NCBI GenBank assembly: GCA_035505375.1
Contig: DATJQV010000012.1
Location: forward strand, 1 to 64,000
Source of the DNA: a bacterium
GTDB taxonomy: Bacteria; Hydrothermota; Tepidihabitantia; Tepidihabitantales; Tepidihabitantaceae
Direction: 5' to 3'
Length of the DNA: 64,000 nucleotides
Below, in pieces: positions 41,114 to 49,544 of this stretch. Made by a program: the position numbers and the translations under genes. Below the pieces are notes generated by a model, which saw only the letters and a list, made by a program, of their open reading frames with translations, was not told the DNA's origin and did not search any database. Each line of letters begins with the position of its first letter. The stretch's first letter is position 1.

Positions 41114-42039
41114 CCACCAACGCCATCGAAGTCCATGACCTTGTCCGTCGATTCGGTAGCTTCACCGCGGTCGATGGCATCTCCTTCGCGGTCGAGCAGG
41201 GCGAAGTGTTCGGTTTCCTCGGCCCCAACGGCGCGGGCAAGACCACCGCTATCAAGGTATTGAACGGCATTCTTGCGCCCACGTCAGGAACCTGCCGTGT
41301 GCTCGGGTTCGAGTTGCCCCGCGACAACGCCCGGCTTAAGCAGTCCATCGGTTACATGTCCCAGAAGTTCTCGCTCTACGAGGACCTGACCAGCCGCGAG
41401 AACCTCCGCTTCTTCGGCTCGGTGTACAGTCTCAAACGCGAAGTCCTCGGCGAGGCAATCGAGTCAATGGTCGCGCGGTTCGGACTTGAGCGGTTCGCGG
41501 CTATGCAAGCCAAAGAACTCCCGTCCGGCGCGCGCCAGCGTCTCGCCCTGGCCTGTGCCCTGCTTCACGACCCGGGCGTGCTGTTCCTCGACGAACCGAC
41601 CTCGGGCATGGACCCGACCTCTCGCCGGCAGTTCTGGGAACACGTCCACCGGCTTGCATCCGCCGGCAAGACTGTGCTGGTGACGACCCACTATCTTGAC
41701 GAGGCCGAGTACTGCAACCGGCTCTGCCTCATCAACCAGGGGCGCATCATTGCCGAGGGCACGCCCGCGCAGGTGCGCTCGTTATCCCGGGCTACTGCTC
41801 TGACCGTTGTCTGTTCGCCGCTTAACCGCGGCCTCGTCGCGCTGCTCAGCCGGCCGGAGCTTGGCGATACCGCCATCTACGGCGGCAGCCTCCGCCTGGT
41901 CACGCCCGACCCCGACTCGGCGCAGCGCGCGATTCCCGGCCTGTTCGAGCAGGCCAACGTGCGCCTGGACTCCGTCGTCCGGGATGCGCCAACCCTGGAA
42001 GACGTCTTCGTGCAACTGGTCAGGGAATCCAATGGGTGA
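41110..42039 (+). CDS. ABC transporter ATP-binding protein (ABC-2 exporter, second)
   Basis: 309 residues with Walker A GPNGAGKTTAIK, signature LPSGARQRLALACAL (SGAR in place of SGGQ) and Walker B VLFLDEPTSGMDP. It corresponds to the second half of YbhF-type proteins. It overlaps the previous gene by 4 bases and the first permease by 8 bases, so it is part of a coupled operon: ATPase, ATPase, permease, permease, adaptor. Confidence 0.94.
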   Translation: MTTNAIEVHDLVRRFGSFTAVDGISFAVEQGEVFGFLGPNGAGKTTAIKVLNGILAPTSGTCRVLGFELPRDNARLKQSIGYMSQKFSLYEDLTSRENLRFFGSVYSLKREVLGEAIESMVARFGLERFAAMQAKELPSGARQRLALACALLHDPGVLFLDEPTSGMDPTSRRQFWEHVHRLASAGKTVLVTTHYLDEAEYCNRLCLINQGRIIAEGTPAQVRSLSRATALTVVCSPLNRGLVALLSRPELGDTAIYGGSLRLVTPDPDSAQRAIPGLFEQANVRLDSVVRDAPTLEDVFVQLVRESNG

Positions 42040-43216
42040 CGAACTCGCTCCTCACGACGCGTCGAGCGTGCAGCGCCGAACATCAGGTGAAGCGCGTCTG
42101 GCGGCGCGCTCGCTTGCCGCGGTCACCAACAAGGAGTTCATCCACATTCTGCGCGACCCGGGCACGCTCGTCATCGCACTCGTGATTCCGGTTGTGCTAT
42201 TGCTCTTGTTCGGCTACGCACTATCGCTGGACGTCCGCGAAGTACCTTTCTGCCTCCTGGACCAGAGCCACACTCAAAGCTCGCAGGACTTCGCAGCACG
42301 ATTCACCGCGTCCGGCTACTTCAAACTGGTCGGCACAGTTGGAAAAGAGGCCGACGCGCATCACCTGATTGACCAGGGCCGCGCCCGGATGGCCCTACTC
42401 ATCCCGATCGACTTCGCGCGCGACCAGACTTCGGACCGGGTCAGTCCGGTCGGGCTTCTAATCGACGGCTCCAATTCGCTGACCGCGTCGGTCATCCTTG
42501 CCTACACGGAGGCACTGATGCAGAGGATCGGAACGCTGCCCGCGGCAGCCACCGGTCCGGCGGTGTCTCTAAATAACCTGAGCCTGCGACCACGCATACT
42601 CTTCAATCCGACCCAGCGCAGCACCGACTTCCTGGTGCCCGGCATCCTTGCTATTATCACCATGTTCATGACCATCCTGCTGCCGTCCATGGCGGTCGTG
42701 CGCGAAAAGGAGCACGGTACTATTGAAATCCTGCGATCCGGTCCGATTCGGCCGGCCGCCTTCATCGTCGGCAAGCTTCTCCCCTACGCTCTCATCTGCA
42801 TCCTCGACCTGCTCATGGTCATCATCGTCGGCGCGCTCGTCTTCGGCGTCAGGATTCAAGGCAGCTTCCTGCTGCTGATTGCTCTATCGGTCCCGTTCCT
42901 CGTGACCGGCCTTGCGTTCGGCCTGCTCATCTCGACGCTGGTCGAAAGCCTGCAGGTCGCCATGTACTCGGCTTTCCTGGTGTCGGTGCTGCCGACAATT
43001 CTGCTCTCGGGATTCGTGTTCCCGATTGCGTCAATGCCCAGGTTCGTCCAGTTCATCTCGCTTCTGGTTCCGGCCCGCTACTTCCTGACCGTGGTCCGCG
43101 GCATCTACCTGCGCGGGGCCGGGTTCGGCTCGCTCTATCCGCCGCTCCTGGTTATCCTCTTGTTCGGCACGGTGCTCATCGCCGTCTCGGTGGAACGGCT
43201 GCGGAGAAGCCTGTGA
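42032..43216 (+). CDS. ABC-2 type permease (first)
   Basis: 394 residues. One N-terminal helix (TLVIALVIPVVLLLLFGYAL), a large extracytoplasmic domain (about residues 55-210) and five C-terminal helices, the layout of YbhS/YbhR-like ABC-2 permeases. The start is ATG 42032 with AGGGA upstream, eight bases before the end of the ATPase gene. It forms the membrane part together with the next gene; the substrate is unknown, probably a hydrophobic drug or cation. Confidence 0.92.
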   Translation: MGDELAPHDASSVQRRTSGEARLAARSLAAVTNKEFIHILRDPGTLVIALVIPVVLLLLFGYALSLDVREVPFCLLDQSHTQSSQDFAARFTASGYFKLVGTVGKEADAHHLIDQGRARMALLIPIDFARDQTSDRVSPVGLLIDGSNSLTASVILAYTEALMQRIGTLPAAATGPAVSLNNLSLRPRILFNPTQRSTDFLVPGILAIITMFMTILLPSMAVVREKEHGTIEILRSGPIRPAAFIVGKLLPYALICILDLLMVIIVGALVFGVRIQGSFLLLIALSVPFLVTGLAFGLLISTLVESLQVAMYSAFLVSVLPTILLSGFVFPIASMPRFVQFISLLVPARYFLTVVRGIYLRGAGFGSLYPPLLVILLFGTVLIAVSVERLRRSL

Positions 43217-44328
43217 TACAGCACATCCTGGCCGTGGCCCGCAAGGAATTCCTCCAGTTGCGCCGCGACCGCCGCACCCTGCCCCTGATACTGATCGCCC
43301 CGGTGCTCCAACTCCTGCTCTTCGGATATGCCGCGACCCAGGATATCCGCAACGTACGCCTCGCCCTCGTCGACCAGTCCCAGTCGCCGGTGAGTCGTGA
43401 GATCGGACGGGCGCTATCCTCCTCCGGCACGTTCCGCGTCTTCACTGTCACGGACCGTGCGGAACTGCAGGCGGCAATGCTGCGCGGTGACGCGACCATC
43501 GGCCTGGTGATCAGGCCTGACTTCGAGCGCCTGTTGCTCCAGCGGAGCAGCGCCGGCCTCGAGGTCTTTGCCGACGGCTCAGACCCGAACACGGCCACGG
43601 TAGCGGCCGCCTATGCGGAGCGGATTGTCGCTGGTGTCATCACCAACCTGATCACGGCCCGGTTTCCTGCTCTAATCTCCGCACTCAGCGTAGACCTAGT
43701 ACCGCGTGTACTCTACAACCCGAATCTGGCAAGCCGTAACTACATGGTGCCGGGCGTGCTGGCCATGGTGCTATTGATCATGACGACCATAATGACCTCG
43801 GTGGCAATCGTGCGTGAATACGAGCGCGGGACCATCGAGCAACTCGTGGTCACCCCTCTGCGGCCGACCGAACTGCTTGCCGGCAAGCTCATCCCCTACG
43901 TCATCATCGGCTACGCAGACGTGCTTCTTGTCACGACCGTCGCCACCGCCTGGTTCCGAGTCCCGATTCACGGTTCCGTCTTGCTGCTGTTCGTACTGGC
44001 CGGTCCGTTCCTGCTGGCCACGCTCGGATTCGGCATTCTCAGCTCGACCATAGCGCGGTCCCAGCAGCAGTCGATGCTCATCTCCTTCCTGTTCATGATG
44101 CCCAACACCCTGCTATCCGGGTTCATGTTTCCCATCGAGAGCATGCCCAAACCGGCCCAGTACTTCACGTACCTGATTCCCGGCCGTTACTTCCTGGTCA
44201 TCGTCCGAGCCATCTTCCTCAAAGGTGTCGGGCTCGAGGTGCTATGGCCCGAAACCCTGGCCCTGCTGCTGCTCGGCTCGCTCATCCTTGCGGTCGCTGT
44301 CGCTCGCTATCGCTCTCGACGCACTTGA
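43213..44328 (+). CDS. ABC-2 type permease (second)
   Basis: 371 residues, the same plan as the preceding permease: AVARKEFLQLRRDRRTLPLILIAPVLQLLLFGYA-type N-terminus, an external domain, then five helices (VPGVLAMVLLIMTTIMTSVAIV and others). The GTG start overlaps the previous stop by 4 bases. The two permeases probably form a heterodimer. Confidence 0.92.
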   Translation: MIQHILAVARKEFLQLRRDRRTLPLILIAPVLQLLLFGYAATQDIRNVRLALVDQSQSPVSREIGRALSSSGTFRVFTVTDRAELQAAMLRGDATIGLVIRPDFERLLLQRSSAGLEVFADGSDPNTATVAAAYAERIVAGVITNLITARFPALISALSVDLVPRVLYNPNLASRNYMVPGVLAMVLLIMTTIMTSVAIVREYERGTIEQLVVTPLRPTELLAGKLIPYVIIGYADVLLVTTVATAWFRVPIHGSVLLLFVLAGPFLLATLGFGILSSTIARSQQQSMLISFLFMMPNTLLSGFMFPIESMPKPAQYFTYLIPGRYFLVIVRAIFLKGVGLEVLWPETLALLLLGSLILAVAVARYRSRRT

Positions 44329-44364
44329 CCCCTTGACTACTTGCTTGCTAGACTTCTCGACGTC
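44325..44364 (+). repeat. Octamer repeats between the permease and adaptor genes
   Basis: CACTTGAC, CCCTTGAC, TACTTGCT, TGCTAGAC, TTCTCGAC in register, covering the permease stop and the space before the adaptor ATG. Confidence 0.65.
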
Positions 44365-45234
44365 ATGAGGAATCGCTTCCCGCTCATCGCGGTCGTCGTG
44401 GTCGTCCTGGCGCTGGTAATCGCGCTCGTCGTATCGCAGAGTTCCGGCCGCCGGAGCGACTCGGAATCATCCGGTACTATCGAGTCGTACGAAGTCCAGG
44501 TCGCCTCCAAGGTCAGCGCGCGAGTCGTGGCCGTGCGCTGCGAAGAAGGTCAGACGGTGAAATCCGGAGACACGCTGTTGATACTGGACGACGCCGACTA
44601 TCGCAACGCGGCTCTGGCGGCACGGGCCCAGTTGCTGGCGACACAGGCCAACCTCTCAGCCGTGCAGTCGCGCGCGAGCCTGGCTGATTCCAGCCTGGCC
44701 CGGCTGCGCCGGTTGTTCGCGGCGGGCAACCTGTCGCGCCAGGAGATGGACAAGACCGAGTCCGACGCCAGGGCTGCTGACGACGCGCTGGCGGCGGCCC
44801 GCACGGCGGTCGACGCCGCCAGGGCGCAGGCTGACATCGCGGCTGAGAGATTGAGCGACTGCACCGTCACTGCCCCGATCGCGGGCACGGCCTCAGTCGT
44901 CGCATTCCGGGTCGGCGAAACCGTGATTGCGGGCTCGACACCGGTGACCATCATCGACCTCAACCAAACCTGGCTGACTGTCTACCTTGCGGAAAGACTC
45001 CTGGGTCGCGTAAAACTCGGCGACTCCTGCCGGGTGCGCGTTGACGCCTACCCGAAGCGCGACTTCAAAGGCGTTCTGTCCTTCATCGCCGACAAAGCCG
45101 AGTTCACGCCCAAGGATATCCAGACCAAAGAGGAACGCATCAACCAGGTCTATCGGGTGAAGATAACGCTCCCGAATCCCGACCGCATCCTCAAACCCGG
45201 CATGCCCGCAGACGCCTACCTGAGCCTGCACTAG
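44365..45234 (+). CDS. HlyD-family membrane-fusion (periplasmic adaptor) protein
   Basis: 289 residues. One N-terminal helix (FPLIAVVVVVLALVIALVV), a lipoyl-like half (YEVQVASKVSARVVAVRCEEGQTVKSGDTLL-type), a short coiled-coil hairpin (about residues 95-165, Ala-rich) and the second lipoyl/beta-barrel half. This is the YbhG-like partner that links the ABC-2 pump to an outer-membrane channel, not encoded here. ATG 44365 is preferred; a TTG at 44341 lies in the octamer repeat. Confidence 0.9.
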   Translation: MRNRFPLIAVVVVVLALVIALVVSQSSGRRSDSESSGTIESYEVQVASKVSARVVAVRCEEGQTVKSGDTLLILDDADYRNAALAARAQLLATQANLSAVQSRASLADSSLARLRRLFAAGNLSRQEMDKTESDARAADDALAAARTAVDAARAQADIAAERLSDCTVTAPIAGTASVVAFRVGETVIAGSTPVTIIDLNQTWLTVYLAERLLGRVKLGDSCRVRVDAYPKRDFKGVLSFIADKAEFTPKDIQTKEERINQVYRVKITLPNPDRILKPGMPADAYLSLH

Positions 45235-45236
45235 TC

Positions 45237-46343
45237 TTGTCCATCCGCATTCCGCTCTACGACACCGTCACCGAGAACCGGCAGTTCGCGGGCGACTTCC
45301 ACGAAGCACTCGAGCGGGTTCTCGCTTCCGGTCGATTCGCGCTCGGAAACGAGTTGGCGACCTACGAATCCTCGCTGGCAGAGTATTGCGGAACGGCTCA
45401 AGCCGTAGGAGTCAAAAGTGGGACTGATGCCCTGGTACTGACGTTGAAGGCGCTTGGCGTCGGCAAAGGGGACGAAGTCATTACCACCTCCTTCACATTC
45501 TTTGCCAGCGTTGAGGCCATCATGCAGGTCGGCGCGAAGCCGGTCTTCGCCGACATCGAACCCGGCACTCTCTGCCTCTCGCCCGACGCCTGCGCTGCGG
45601 CCATGACGCCCGCGACCAGGGCGGTAATGCTGGTCCACGTATTCGGACACTGTGCCAACATCGAGTGCTTCACTTCCCTCTGTCAGGAGAACAACATCGC
45701 CCTCATCGAGGATGCGGCACAGGCACTCGGGGCCACCTGGAAAGAACGCAAGCTCGGCTCATTCGGCGCAACCGGGACTTTCAGCTTCTACCCGACCAAG
45801 AACCTCGGCGCGTTGGGCGATGCGGGCGCAATCGTCACATCGGACGAGGAGCTTGCGGAAAGGCTGAGACAACTCCGTTCCCATGGCCGGGCCGAAAACG
45901 GACGGCATGTCTCCCTGGGATACAACTCGCACCTGGACGAACTGCAGGCCGCCTTCCTGCAGATCAAACTCACGCGACTCGACGCCGAGCTGGCCCGGAG
46001 GCGTGAGCTTGCAGCTCGCTACGATGCGGACCTGCCGCCTGAGGCCATGCCGGTACGCGGTGCAAACGGCTGCCGGTCAAACTACCACCAATACGCGATT
46101 AGAACCGACCGCCGTGATGCGCTCAGACAGTCCCTCTTGGAACAGGGCATCGGAACCGGCGACTACTATCCCGTACCTGCCCACTCGGAACCGGCGGCGG
46201 CGGCGGCCGGCCCGTTCCGGCCGCTACCCGAGTCGGAACGTGCCTGCAAGGAAGTGCTCACTCTGCCGATCCGGCCGAGCCTGACCGACGAGCAGCAGAA
46301 GACAGTTATTGATGCGGTTCGGCGGTTCTTCGCCGGAGTCTAA
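45237..46343 (+). CDS. DegT/DnrJ/EryC1/StrS aminotransferase
   Basis: 368 residues, PLP-dependent aminotransferase of nucleotide-sugar pathways. Pattern: VGVKSGTDALVLTLKALGVGKGDEVIT-type, VHVFGHCANIE, IEDAAQALGA, and the PLP Lys in FSFYPTKNLGALGDAGAI (intact). The TTG start lies two bases after the adaptor stop, so the gene is cotranscribed with the ABC operon although a functional link is not obvious; a sugar-modified export substrate would be one. It converges with hypC. Confidence 0.93.
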   Translation: MSIRIPLYDTVTENRQFAGDFHEALERVLASGRFALGNELATYESSLAEYCGTAQAVGVKSGTDALVLTLKALGVGKGDEVITTSFTFFASVEAIMQVGAKPVFADIEPGTLCLSPDACAAAMTPATRAVMLVHVFGHCANIECFTSLCQENNIALIEDAAQALGATWKERKLGSFGATGTFSFYPTKNLGALGDAGAIVTSDEELAERLRQLRSHGRAENGRHVSLGYNSHLDELQAAFLQIKLTRLDAELARRRELAARYDADLPPEAMPVRGANGCRSNYHQYAIRTDRRDALRQSLLEQGIGTGDYYPVPAHSEPAAAAAGPFRPLPESERACKEVLTLPIRPSLTDEQQKTVIDAVRRFFAGV

Positions 46344-46351
46344 GAGCCAGC

Positions 46352-46615
46352 CTACTTGCCGGCTTTGCGCCGGCTACGGACTTCTTCCTGCTTCGCTTCA
46401 GCAATATCGCCGATCTGCCTGAGCAGCTCCAGGTTCTCCTCCGCCTCTTTCTGGTCGAGTATCTGGATAGCGAACCCGGCGTGGACAATGACGTAGTCCC
46501 CGACCTTCGCGTCGGGCGTCATCATGATTGACACTTCCCGCTGAATGCCGCCGACCTCGCCGACCGCATCGGTGCCGTTGACGGAGACTAGTCTAAGAGG
46601 AACTGCGAGACACAT
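46352..46615 (-). CDS. hypC: HypC/HybG/HupF-family hydrogenase maturation chaperone
   Basis: 87 residues, beginning MCLAVPLRLV with the essential Cys2 that binds the iron-cyanide intermediate of NiFe hydrogenase assembly. It continues VGEVGGIQREVSI and GDYVIVHAGFAIQILD, the normal OB-like fold, then an acidic-basic helical tail. No other hyp or hydrogenase gene is in the window, so the partners must be elsewhere. An octamer repeat block begins 12 bases upstream of the ATG. Confidence 0.93.
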   Translation of the reverse strand: MCLAVPLRLVSVNGTDAVGEVGGIQREVSIMMTPDAKVGDYVIVHAGFAIQILDQKEAEENLELLRQIGDIAEAKQEEVRSRRKAGK

Positions 46616-46627
46616 ATCAACGAAGAG

Positions 46628-46664
46628 GGTTCAAGGATTCTAGGGTTCGAGGGTTCAAGTGGCG
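46628..46664. repeat. Octamer repeats, left flank of the four-helix-bundle gene
   Basis: GGGTTCAA, GGATTCTA, GGGTTCGA, GGGTTCAA in register. The reverse-complement form lies at 47059-47095 on the other side of the gene. Confidence 0.75.
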
Positions 46665-47026
46665 GAACGCCTTTGCTGCAACGACCTTATAAGCGCCTTG
46701 AGTAGTCGCTCGACGTCGCCAATATCGCCTTTGGCTCGCATCGACTGATCAAGCTTCAGAAAACCGAGGTCAGCAGCCAGCAGAATCTGGGTCTCTAGTT
46801 CACAGAGTGACGCATATGCGATGTGTAACGACTGAAGATACTCGCCCGTTGACCTTCTGCCGTACCCCTCGGCGATGTTGGATGGTACCGATACGGCAGC
46901 CCGCCTGATTTGCGACACCAGGCCGTACCGCTCCTCTGCGGGGAGACCTGAGGTCAGGCGGTACGTCTCAAGACATAGCTGATAAGCCCGCTGCCATACC
47001 GTCAAGTCCTTGTAGCTCCTCAGCAT
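46655..47026 (-). CDS. Four-helix-bundle protein (23S rRNA intervening-sequence type)
   Basis: 123 residues of the S23/IVP family: SYKDLTVWQRAYQLCLETYRL, then GLVSQIRRAAVSVPSNIAEGYGR, EYLQSLHIAYASLCELETQILLA and a final helix. Homologues were first seen in 23S rRNA insertions, but many lie free in chromosomes; the function is unknown. The gene is bracketed by octamer repeats in inverted orientation (46628-46664 and 47059-47095), which suggests it moved as a cassette. Confidence 0.9.
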   Translation of the reverse strand: MLRSYKDLTVWQRAYQLCLETYRLTSGLPAEERYGLVSQIRRAAVSVPSNIAEGYGRRSTGEYLQSLHIAYASLCELETQILLAADLGFLKLDQSMRAKGDIGDVERLLKALIRSLQQRRSAT

Positions 47027-47058
47027 CCTTCTGCCCGCCCACTCGTCCGATCCTTCAC

Positions 47059-47095
47059 CCTGGACCCCTTGAACCCTCGACCACTGGAACCCGTT
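47059..47095. repeat. Octamer repeats, right flank of the four-helix-bundle gene
   Basis: CCCTGGAC, CCCTTGAA, CCCTCGAC, CACTGGAA in register; complementary in type to the left-flank block. Confidence 0.75.
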
Positions 47096-47096
47096 C

Positions 47097-48362
47097 TCAT
47101 GTCTTCAGCGGCTTCTTCTCCGCCGCCGGGAACAGAACGTTGTTCAGTATCAACCGGTAGCCCGGCGAATTCTTGTGCAGGGAGAGGTCGGTCGGCGGGT
47201 CGTGCACCCGGTGCGCGTAGTCTTCAGGGTCGTGCCCGCCAAAGAACGTGAACGTGCCCTTGCCGTAGTTGCCATGGATGTACTGCACTTCCTCGGTATT
47301 CGCTACCTCACCCAGGTTGAGCACGTCTTTCTTGATGAGGGTGCGTCGGAATCCGCAGGTCTGACCCAGAAACTCCTTCACCAGCCCGACGTGGTCCTGC
47401 ACAAGCATGCAGGGCACCGGGTCGTACTTGGCTGAAAAGTCGAACAGCGAGATGTAGACGTTCGGCCCGCGGGCGGTGGCTTCGATATAGGTGTTGATGT
47501 CCGAGTGGTCGTAGAGCATCGCGTCGGTGTACACGTGGAAGTTCTCAAACGCGAGGCAGCCATTGTAGTCCAGCTTGGACGCGTAGCCCGGGTCAATGCC
47601 GTCGCCGTCGAATACCGCGTCGCAGATGTCCGTGTTACGCGCGGCCCAGCCTACATCAATCGTCTCGGTGGCTGAACACATCGCGAACAGCATGCCGCCG
47701 TTTTCCACGTACTTGTGTATCATGTCCACGACTGCCAGGTCCATCTGGCTGACCTTCTTGTACCCAAGCTCGGCCGCGGTCTTGACGTTCAGGGCGACGT
47801 CGCGCTGGTACCAGTTCTCCTGCCGGTATGAACCGTAGAACTTGCCGTACTGGCCGGTGAAGTCCTCATGGTGCAGGTGCAGCCAGTCGTAGCCCGTGAG
47901 CTTGCCCTGCAGGACCTCCTTGTCCCAGAGCACGTCGTACTTGATGCCGGCATAATCCAGAGCCAGCCGGACCGCGTCGTCCCAGGGTTCCTCAGTCGGC
48001 GGCGCATAGACCGCAATCTTGGTTGCCCGCTCCAGCTTTATCGATTCCATGTTGCTCTTCTCGATAGTCGAACGAATCTGCACGACCTCATCCGGCCCGA
48101 CCGTCTGATACGCCACACCATTGAGCTGGCATTCTCGCTCCGCCTGCTGCTCAGGCGGGAGCAGAAAAGACCCGCCACGATAGTTGAGAAGCCACTCTGC
48201 CTTCTGGCCGCGCTGCAGCAGACGGTAGACGACTCCATAAGCCTTCAGATGGTCGGTCTGAGTCAGGTCCATCGGTATCAGCACCATTGTCTGCGCCGAC
48301 AGAGCCGTGAACAAGGCCAACGCAACGAGCAAGAGCGACGCCTTTCGTCGCAACCCGGGCAT
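47097..48362 (-). CDS. Exported protein of a family often mislabelled asparagine synthetase B
   Basis: 421 residues from ATG 48362 (GTG 48383 is also possible). After a signal peptide (KASLLLVALALFTALSAQ) the protein runs LIPMDLTQTDHLKAYGVVYRLL and EWLLNYRGGSFLLP. Then come a region like a glutamine-amidotransferase or ThuA fold (KIAVYAPPTEEPWDDAVRLALDYAGI, YDWLHLHHEDF, YVENGGMLFAMCSATETID) and a C-terminal GTFTFFGGHDPEDYAH. I recall related Bacteroidota-type proteins under an asparagine-synthetase label without the domains of that enzyme. Function is unknown. It follows carbamate kinase, separated by a heptad block that contains its start. Confidence 0.75.
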   Translation of the reverse strand: MPGLRRKASLLLVALALFTALSAQTMVLIPMDLTQTDHLKAYGVVYRLLQRGQKAEWLLNYRGGSFLLPPEQQAERECQLNGVAYQTVGPDEVVQIRSTIEKSNMESIKLERATKIAVYAPPTEEPWDDAVRLALDYAGIKYDVLWDKEVLQGKLTGYDWLHLHHEDFTGQYGKFYGSYRQENWYQRDVALNVKTAAELGYKKVSQMDLAVVDMIHKYVENGGMLFAMCSATETIDVGWAARNTDICDAVFDGDGIDPGYASKLDYNGCLAFENFHVYTDAMLYDHSDINTYIEATARGPNVYISLFDFSAKYDPVPCMLVQDHVGLVKEFLGQTCGFRRTLIKKDVLNLGEVANTEEVQYIHGNYGKGTFTFFGGHDPEDYAHRVHDPPTDLSLHKNSPGYRLILNNVLFPAAEKKPLKT

Positions 48363-48395
48363 TCTGAATTCTGGATTCTGCACTCTGGATTCTCT
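48361..48395 (-). repeat. Five heptads covering the start of the 47097 gene
   Basis: Plus-strand words ATTCTGA, ATTCTGG, ATTCTGC, ACTCTGG, ATTCTCT in register from 48361. The ATG (48360-48362) and GTG (48381-48383) start candidates both touch this block, which fills the gap after carbamate kinase. Confidence 0.8.
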
Positions 48396-49334
48396 CTAGA
48401 CCGTGATATGCGTCCCGGCCCTGCCGGCCAGCGCTTCGGCCAGATGGTCCGGATCGGTGACTATGACCTCTTTGCCACCGTGTTCGAGGAAATCGAGCGC
48501 CGCCTCGACCTTGGGGCCCATGCTGCCGGAGGGAAACTGCTTGGCGGCCAGATACTCTCGCATCTCAGCAACTGAGACGTGGCCCAACGGGCTTTGGTTT
48601 GCCTGCCCGTAGTTCACATAGACCTGCTCTACCGCGGTCGATATCACCAGCCGCTCGGCCCCGAGCTCCGCCGCCAGCAGACTCGAAGCGAGGTCCTTGT
48701 CTATCACGGCCGCCACACCCTTCAGCATCCCATTGTCTCGGACCACCGGTATCCCTCCTCCGCCGCACGCAATCACGACCGCGCCGGACTGAAGGAGCGA
48801 CTCGACCTCCGGCTTCTCCACGACATCCACCGGACGCGGCGACGCCACCAACCTCCTGAAACCGCGGCCTGCGTCTTCGCGCAGGACCCAACCGAGCTCA
48901 CGCTCAAGCCTTGCCGCCTCGCCTTTGGTGTAGAAAGGTCCGACCGGCTTCGACGGATGCTGGAACGCCGGATCAGCCGCGTTGACGACCACCTGCGTGA
49001 CGACGGTCACGACCGGCTTCGCGATGCCGCGCTGCCGGAACTCGTTGTCCAGCGACTGCTGAATCATGTACCCGATTTCCGCCTGCGTCTGGGCGTTGCA
49101 GGCATCAAGCGGGACCTCGGGCAGGCGGTTGCGGGCAAGGTGCGACCGAATGAGGATGAACCCGACCTGAGGCCCGTTGCCGTGCGTGACGACGACGCCG
49201 TGACCGGCCTCGACGATGTCGGCAACATGCCGGCACGTAAGCGCGGTGGTCGCGAGCTGGTCGGTGAACGAGCTGCGGCTCTCCGACCGAATCAGGGAGT
49301 TGCCGCCGATAGCCAGCACAGTCATGGGATTCAT
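48396..49334 (-). CDS. arcC: Carbamate kinase
   Basis: 312 residues of the amino-acid kinase fold: LAIGGNSLIRSESRSSFTDQ, VVTHGNGPQVGFIL, VVVNAADPAFQHPSKPVGPFY (substrate loop), VIACGGGGIPVV and GSMGPKVEAALDFLEHGGKEVIVT. It interconverts carbamoyl phosphate plus ADP and carbamate plus ATP, typically at the end of arginine or purine catabolism. No arginine deiminase genes are present here. ATG 49334 or 49325. Confidence 0.94.
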   Translation of the reverse strand: MNPMTVLAIGGNSLIRSESRSSFTDQLATTALTCRHVADIVEAGHGVVVTHGNGPQVGFILIRSHLARNRLPEVPLDACNAQTQAEIGYMIQQSLDNEFRQRGIAKPVVTVVTQVVVNAADPAFQHPSKPVGPFYTKGEAARLERELGWVLREDAGRGFRRLVASPRPVDVVEKPEVESLLQSGAVVIACGGGGIPVVRDNGMLKGVAAVIDKDLASSLLAAELGAERLVISTAVEQVYVNYGQANQSPLGHVSVAEMREYLAAKQFPSGSMGPKVEAALDFLEHGGKEVIVTDPDHLAEALAGRAGTHITV

Positions 49335-49394
49335 CAGACCTATAGGTTATCACAACGGCCAGAGGAATCAAGACCACCAACGGGCTAAACCCGA

Positions 49395-49505
49395 ATGACG
49401 AAGCACGAAGACCGAATGAAACTCGAATGCAGGCAAACGGTGAATTCAGGCATTCGGGCTTCAATCGTCATTCGGACTTCGAGCTTCGGGATTCTGCCTC
49501 GGCCG
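49395..49505. repeat. Heptad repeats forming a hairpin upstream of rnpB
   Basis: ACGAAGC, ACGAAGA, CCGAATG, AAACTCG, AATGCAG on the left and GCATTCG, GGCTTCA, ATCGTCA, TTCGGAC, TTCGAGC, TTCGGGA, TTCTGCC on the right are in large part complementary. They fill the gap between arcC and the rnpB promoter. Confidence 0.75.
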
Positions 49506-49510
49506 CCTGC

Positions 49511-49538
49511 TTGCTATCGCAGGGAGTCGGGCTAGAAT
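49511..49538 (+). promoter_or_regulatory. rnpB: Promoter of rnpB
   Basis: TTGCTA (49511-49516), 16-base spacer, TAGAAT (49533-49538). The expected +1 is about 49545, exactly the first base of the P1 helix. Confidence 0.65.
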
Positions 49539-49544
49539 TGAGCC

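Noticed and set aside
46352-46615. Hydrogenase cluster around hypC
   Set aside because: Neighbouring genes are unrelated; only the single chaperone gene is present here.
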